From NCBI RefSeq assembly GCF_049800775.1, contig NZ_JBNAFR010000001.1, forward strand, positions 372,001-436,000: a DNA stretch of 64,000 nt. Direction: 5' to 3'. Under the pieces are notes generated by a model that worked only from the letters and a program-made list of their open reading frames with translations, did no database searches and was not told where the DNA came from. Source of the DNA: Dinoroseobacter sp049800775. Its GTDB lineage: Bacteria; Pseudomonadota; Alphaproteobacteria; Rhodobacterales; Rhodobacteraceae. The position numbers were made by a program, and so were the translations under genes. Shown one piece after another: positions 61,077 through 64,000 of this stretch. Numbering within the stretch: position 1 is the first letter of the stretch; every line of letters starts with the position of its first letter.

Positions 61077-61595
61077 TTGCCTTATCACTTCTTTTGGAAG
61101 GGCCCGCTCAGCCAGTGGCATCCTTGCCGGATACAAATCTGGGACAGGACGTTCAACTGTGCTGAACAGGCAATGATGTTTGGCAAGGCCCAACTCTTCG
61201 GAGACACCGAAACCGCAGAACAGATCGTTCAGGCCAACGAGCCAGGAAAGCAAAAGGCACTCGGAAGGACGGTGCGGGGTTTCGATGACGACATCTGGGA
61301 CGCCGAAAAGGAGGCGCTCGTGTTCGCTATCAACCTCGCGAAGTTCGAACAGAACAAAGGTTTGCGAAGAAAACTCTTCCAAACGCTGCCGAGTGATCTG
61401 GCCGAAGCGAGCCCGTTGGACACGGTCTGGGGCATCGGCCTCGACAGCTCTCAGGCTACCACGACACACCCTGACCTTTGGCCAGGTCAGAACTTGCTCG
61501 GCCGAGCGCTTACGAAGGTTCGAGACACATTGATACGGCGCCACCCCGCAGAAGCCCAAGCCTGCGCTGGCGCACCGCAAGGAGACACACCATGA
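61077..61595 (+). CDS. NADAR-family (YbiA-like) protein inserted in the beta-oxidation operon
   Basis: 172 residues from TTG at 61077 with GAGG 8 nt upstream. NADAR motifs: PLSQWHPCRIQIWDRTFNCAEQAMMFGKAQLFGD near the start, WGIGLDSSQA and WPGQNLLGRALTKVRDTL. Known NADAR proteins hydrolyse N-glycosidic bonds, including ADP-ribosylated guanine and riboflavin intermediates. GC content looks lower and codons (TTT, CAA, AAA) unlike the neighbours, suggesting recent transfer. Its stop TGA overlaps the ATG of fadB, so it reads into the existing fadB ribosome-binding site (AAGGAG). Confidence 0.85.
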   Translation: MPYHFFWKGPLSQWHPCRIQIWDRTFNCAEQAMMFGKAQLFGDTETAEQIVQANEPGKQKALGRTVRGFDDDIWDAEKEALVFAINLAKFEQNKGLRRKLFQTLPSDLAEASPLDTVWGIGLDSSQATTTHPDLWPGQNLLGRALTKVRDTLIRRHPAEAQACAGAPQGDTP

Positions 61596-63802
61596 CCGAT
61601 TTTACCATGAGCACAGACGCCGACGGCGTCGCCACCATCACCTGGGATGTCCAGGGCAAGTCCATGAACGTCATGAACCAGCAGGGGTTCGAGGATCTCG
61701 ACGCGCTGGTGGATCAGGCGCTGGCCGATGAGGCCGTGAGGGGCATCATCATCACCTCTGGCAAAGACAGCTTTGCCGGCGGCATGGACCTCAACGTCAT
61801 TGCCAAGATGAAAGAGGATGCTGGCGACGATCCGGCGCGCGGGCTCTTCGAGGGCGTGATGGCCATGCATGGCATCCTGCGCAAGATCGAGCGCGCAGGC
61901 ATGGACCCCAAGACCAACAAGGGCGGCAAGCCGATTGCCGCCGCCCTGCCCGGCACAGCACTTGGCATCGGGCTCGAGATTCCGCTAGCCTGCCACCGGA
62001 TCTTTGCCGCAGACAATCCCAAGGCCAAGATCGGCCTGCCGGAGATCATGGTCGGCATCTTCCCCGGCGCGGGCGGCACCATGCGTGTCTCGCGCAAGCT
62101 GGGCGCGATGCAGGCGGCTCCTATCCTACTCGAGGGCAAGCTGAGCGAGCCGAAGAAAGCCAAGCTGGCGGGCATCGTGGATGAGGTTGTGCCCGCAGAC
62201 GAGCTGCAAGCCGCCGCCAAGGCCTGGGTCCTGTCGGCCAAGGATTCCGATATCGTCAAACCCTGGGATCAGAAGGGGTATAAGTTCCCCGGTGGCGCGC
62301 CCTATCACCCGGCGGGCTTCATGACCTTTGTCGGCGCGAGCGCCATGATCCATTCCAGGACCATGGGCGTCTACCCGGCGGCCAAGGCGCTGCTGAGTGC
62401 GGTCTATGAGGGCGCCATGGTGCCGTTTGACACAGCGCTGAAGATCGAGGCGCGCTGGTTCACCAACGTGCTGATGAACCCGTCCTCCTCGGCGATGATC
62501 CGGTCGCTTTTCATCAACAAGGAAGCACTGGAAAAAGGGGCCGTGCGTCCCGCGGATGTGGCCGATCAGAAGGTCAAGAAGGTTGGCATTCTCGGTGCGG
62601 GCATGATGGGGGCGGGCATTGCCTATGTCTCGGCCAATGCCGGGATCGAGGTCGTGCTGATCGACGCCGCGCAAGAGAGCGCGGATCGCGGCAAGGCCCA
62701 TGCCGAGGACATCCTCGACAAGGGGATCTCACGCAAGAAGGTCACGCCTGAGAAGAAAGCGCAGGTCCTGGACCGCATCACGGCCACCACGGATTACGCC
62801 GCGCTTGAAGGCTGCGATCTGGTGGTCGAGGCGGTGTTCGAGGATCCCGGGGTGAAGGCCGAGGTGACTGCCAAGGCCGAAGCCGTGATCCCGTCGGACG
62901 CGATCTTTGCCACCAACACCTCCACCCTGCCGATCTCCGATCTGGCCAAGGCGAGCACCCGGCCCGAGCAGTTTATCGGCATCCACTTCTTCTCGCCCGT
63001 GGACAAGATGCTGCTGGTCGAGATCATCAAGGGCAAAGAGACCGGTGATGTGGCCGTGGCCAAGGCGCTCGACTTCGTGCGCCAGATCCGCAAGACGCCG
63101 ATCGTGGTCAATGACGCGCGCTTCTTCTACGCCAATCGCTGCATCATCCCTTATATCAACGAGGGCATCCGCATGGTCGCCGAGGGCGTCACCCCGGCGC
63201 TAGTGGAGAATGCTGCGAAACTGGTGGGCATGCCGCTGGGGCCGCTGCAGCTGGTGGACGAGACCTCCATCGATCTGGGCGTGAAAATCGCCAAGGCGAC
63301 CAAGGCCGCCATGGGCGATGCCTATCCGGACGAGGCCGTGGACGAGGTTCTGTTCTGGATGGCCGATGAAGGACGTCTCGGGCGCAAGTCCAATGCAGGC
63401 TTCTACAGCTATGACGAAAAGGGCAAGCGCGGCCTGCTGTGGGAGGGTCTGGGCGACAAGTTCGCGGAGACCGCGGATCAGCCGGAGCTCACCAATGTCC
63501 AGCATCGCCTGCTGATGGCGCAGGTGCTGGAAGCCGTGCGCGCGCTGGAGGACGGGGTCCTGATGGATATCCGCGAAGGCGATGTGGGGGCCATCCTCGG
63601 CTGGGGTTTCGCGCCCTGGTCCGGCGGCCCTCTGAGCTGGCTCGACATGATCGGGGCCGCCCGCGCGGTCGAGATCTGCGACGCGCTGACCGAGACCCAT
63701 GGCGCGCGTTTCTCCACCCCCGCGCTCCTACGGGAGATGGCCGAGAAGGGCGAGACCTTCTATGGCCGCTTCGGGACGCGCCCCGCCGCTGCGGCTGCCT
63801 GA
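61592..63802 (+). CDS. fadB: Multifunctional fatty-acid oxidation protein (enoyl-CoA hydratase/3-hydroxyacyl-CoA dehydrogenase), FadB/FadJ type
   Basis: 736 residues from the ATG at 61592 (AAGGAG upstream). N-terminal crotonase domain (1-190: GFEDLDALVDQALADEAVRGIIITSGKDSFAGGMDL, GTALGIGLEIPLACH with the substrate loop; ILLEGKLSEPKKAKLAGIVDEVV), a linker, then the NAD-binding domain from ~330 (KVGILGAGMMGAGIAYVSANAGIEVVLIDA, FATNTSTLPIS, GIHFFSPVDKMLLVEII) and two C-terminal 3-hydroxyacyl-CoA dehydrogenase domains. Hydrates enoyl-CoA and oxidises the 3-hydroxyacyl-CoA with NAD. Works with the thiolase upstream and the acyl-CoA dehydrogenases. Confidence 0.95.
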   Translation: MTDFTMSTDADGVATITWDVQGKSMNVMNQQGFEDLDALVDQALADEAVRGIIITSGKDSFAGGMDLNVIAKMKEDAGDDPARGLFEGVMAMHGILRKIERAGMDPKTNKGGKPIAAALPGTALGIGLEIPLACHRIFAADNPKAKIGLPEIMVGIFPGAGGTMRVSRKLGAMQAAPILLEGKLSEPKKAKLAGIVDEVVPADELQAAAKAWVLSAKDSDIVKPWDQKGYKFPGGAPYHPAGFMTFVGASAMIHSRTMGVYPAAKALLSAVYEGAMVPFDTALKIEARWFTNVLMNPSSSAMIRSLFINKEALEKGAVRPADVADQKVKKVGILGAGMMGAGIAYVSANAGIEVVLIDAAQESADRGKAHAEDILDKGISRKKVTPEKKAQVLDRITATTDYAALEGCDLVVEAVFEDPGVKAEVTAKAEAVIPSDAIFATNTSTLPISDLAKASTRPEQFIGIHFFSPVDKMLLVEIIKGKETGDVAVAKALDFVRQIRKTPIVVNDARFFYANRCIIPYINEGIRMVAEGVTPALVENAAKLVGMPLGPLQLVDETSIDLGVKIAKATKAAMGDAYPDEAVDEVLFWMADEGRLGRKSNAGFYSYDEKGKRGLLWEGLGDKFAETADQPELTNVQHRLLMAQVLEAVRALEDGVLMDIREGDVGAILGWGFAPWSGGPLSWLDMIGAARAVEICDALTETHGARFSTPALLREMAEKGETFYGRFGTRPAAAAA

Positions 63803-63806
63803 CCCG

Positions 63807-64000
63807 GTGGCGGAGCCAGCCTCCGCCCCGCGATTGCGCGGCGCCGTACTGCCCTGGCGGATCCTCTTGGCGATCCTCGGGGCCTGGGCCCTGCTCTTGG
63901 CGCCGATCATTGCGCTTTATGGCCCCGCCTCTGGCGGGGTCACTTTGGTTGTGGGGCTGATTCCGGCCTTTGGCGGGCATGTGCTGGGCCAACGCCGCAT
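63807..64000 (+). CDS. Start of a small membrane-protein gene (truncated by the window)
   Basis: Open frame from GTG at 63807 to the window end: MAEPASAPRLRGAVLPWRIL..., with two hydrophobic segments (ILLAILGAWALLLAPIIALYG and GVTLVVGLIPAFGGHVLG). No stop inside the window; 64 codons visible. Starts 5 nt after fadB. No ribosome-binding site is evident, so the start is uncertain. Family not recognised. Confidence 0.5.
   Translation, partial: MAEPASAPRLRGAVLPWRILLAILGAWALLLAPIIALYGPASGGVTLVVGLIPAFGGHVLGQRR

Overview
The window is a GC-rich alphaproteobacterial chromosome segment, most likely from a marine or environmental Rhodobacteraceae (Roseobacter-group) species. That placement is an inference from codon use, from gene order (dacC-tmk-holB-tatD-metallohydrolase; MerR followed by acyl-CoA dehydrogenases, thiolase and fadB), from the hmuSTUV heme operon and from short intergenic motifs. 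No phage, insertion sequence, integrase, rRNA or CRISPR array was seen. One tRNA gene (Ser, anticodon UGA) and one TPP riboswitch are present.

Layout. 1-6.2 kb: the 3' end of an RTX calcium-binding secreted protein, then a minus-strand signalling cluster of a single-domain globin, a FIST-domain protein (the fold of the NosP nitric-oxide sensors), a hybrid histidine kinase carrying a photoactive-looking LOV domain, and a NarL-type response regulator. 6.4-12.1 kb: a Sel1-repeat exported protein, then a heme uptake operon (Cys-rich small protein, hmuS, hmuT, hmuU, hmuV). 12.2-16.8 kb: a cupin, a Sel1 protein, an unusual membrane-anchored winged-helix regulator, an Asp/Glu-racemase-like protein divergent from an ArsR regulator, and a LysR regulator. 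16.9-23.3 kb: a seven-gene operon divergent from the LysR gene (VOC ring-cleaving dioxygenase, alpha/beta hydrolase, XapX protein, isochorismatase-like hydrolase, long amidohydrolase, GNAT, MFS exporter), whose substrate is unknown. 23.4-24.7 kb: a solitary DUF3883/nuclease-like gene beside tRNA-Ser.

24.9-31.4 kb: housekeeping genes (SPOR lipoprotein, D,D-carboxypeptidase, thymidylate kinase, DNA polymerase III delta', TatD, PhnP-like metallohydrolase, AEC transporter). 31.4-35.8 kb: an RND efflux pump and its adaptor on the minus strand. 35.9-43.5 kb: a TPP-riboswitch-controlled thiamine operon, thiDOSGEF followed by thiY-tenA-thiZ-thiX. It combines thiazole synthesis with pyrimidine salvage and import, and thiC is not in it. 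43.6-53.4 kb: assorted genes (YicG channel, HMCES/YedK, DEAD-box helicase, 5'-nucleotidase, DUF952, pyrD, arsC, MATE pump, two hotdog thioesterases). 53.4-64 kb: two paralogous MerR regulators and a fatty-acid/branched-chain acyl-CoA beta-oxidation operon (two acyl-CoA dehydrogenases, GST, thiolase, fadB), with a foreign-looking NADAR-family gene inserted between thiolase and fadB. The window ends inside a membrane-protein gene.

The most interesting system is the globin / FIST(NosP-like) / LOV hybrid kinase / NarL regulator cluster at 1172-6229. It could integrate blue light or redox (flavin) with NO or O2 (heme). Further leads are the membrane winged-helix regulator with a periplasmic Cys pair, the LysR-linked operon of unknown substrate, the NADAR insertion, and several dyad operators with clear symmetry. 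All functions are read from sequence motifs only; no database search was run.
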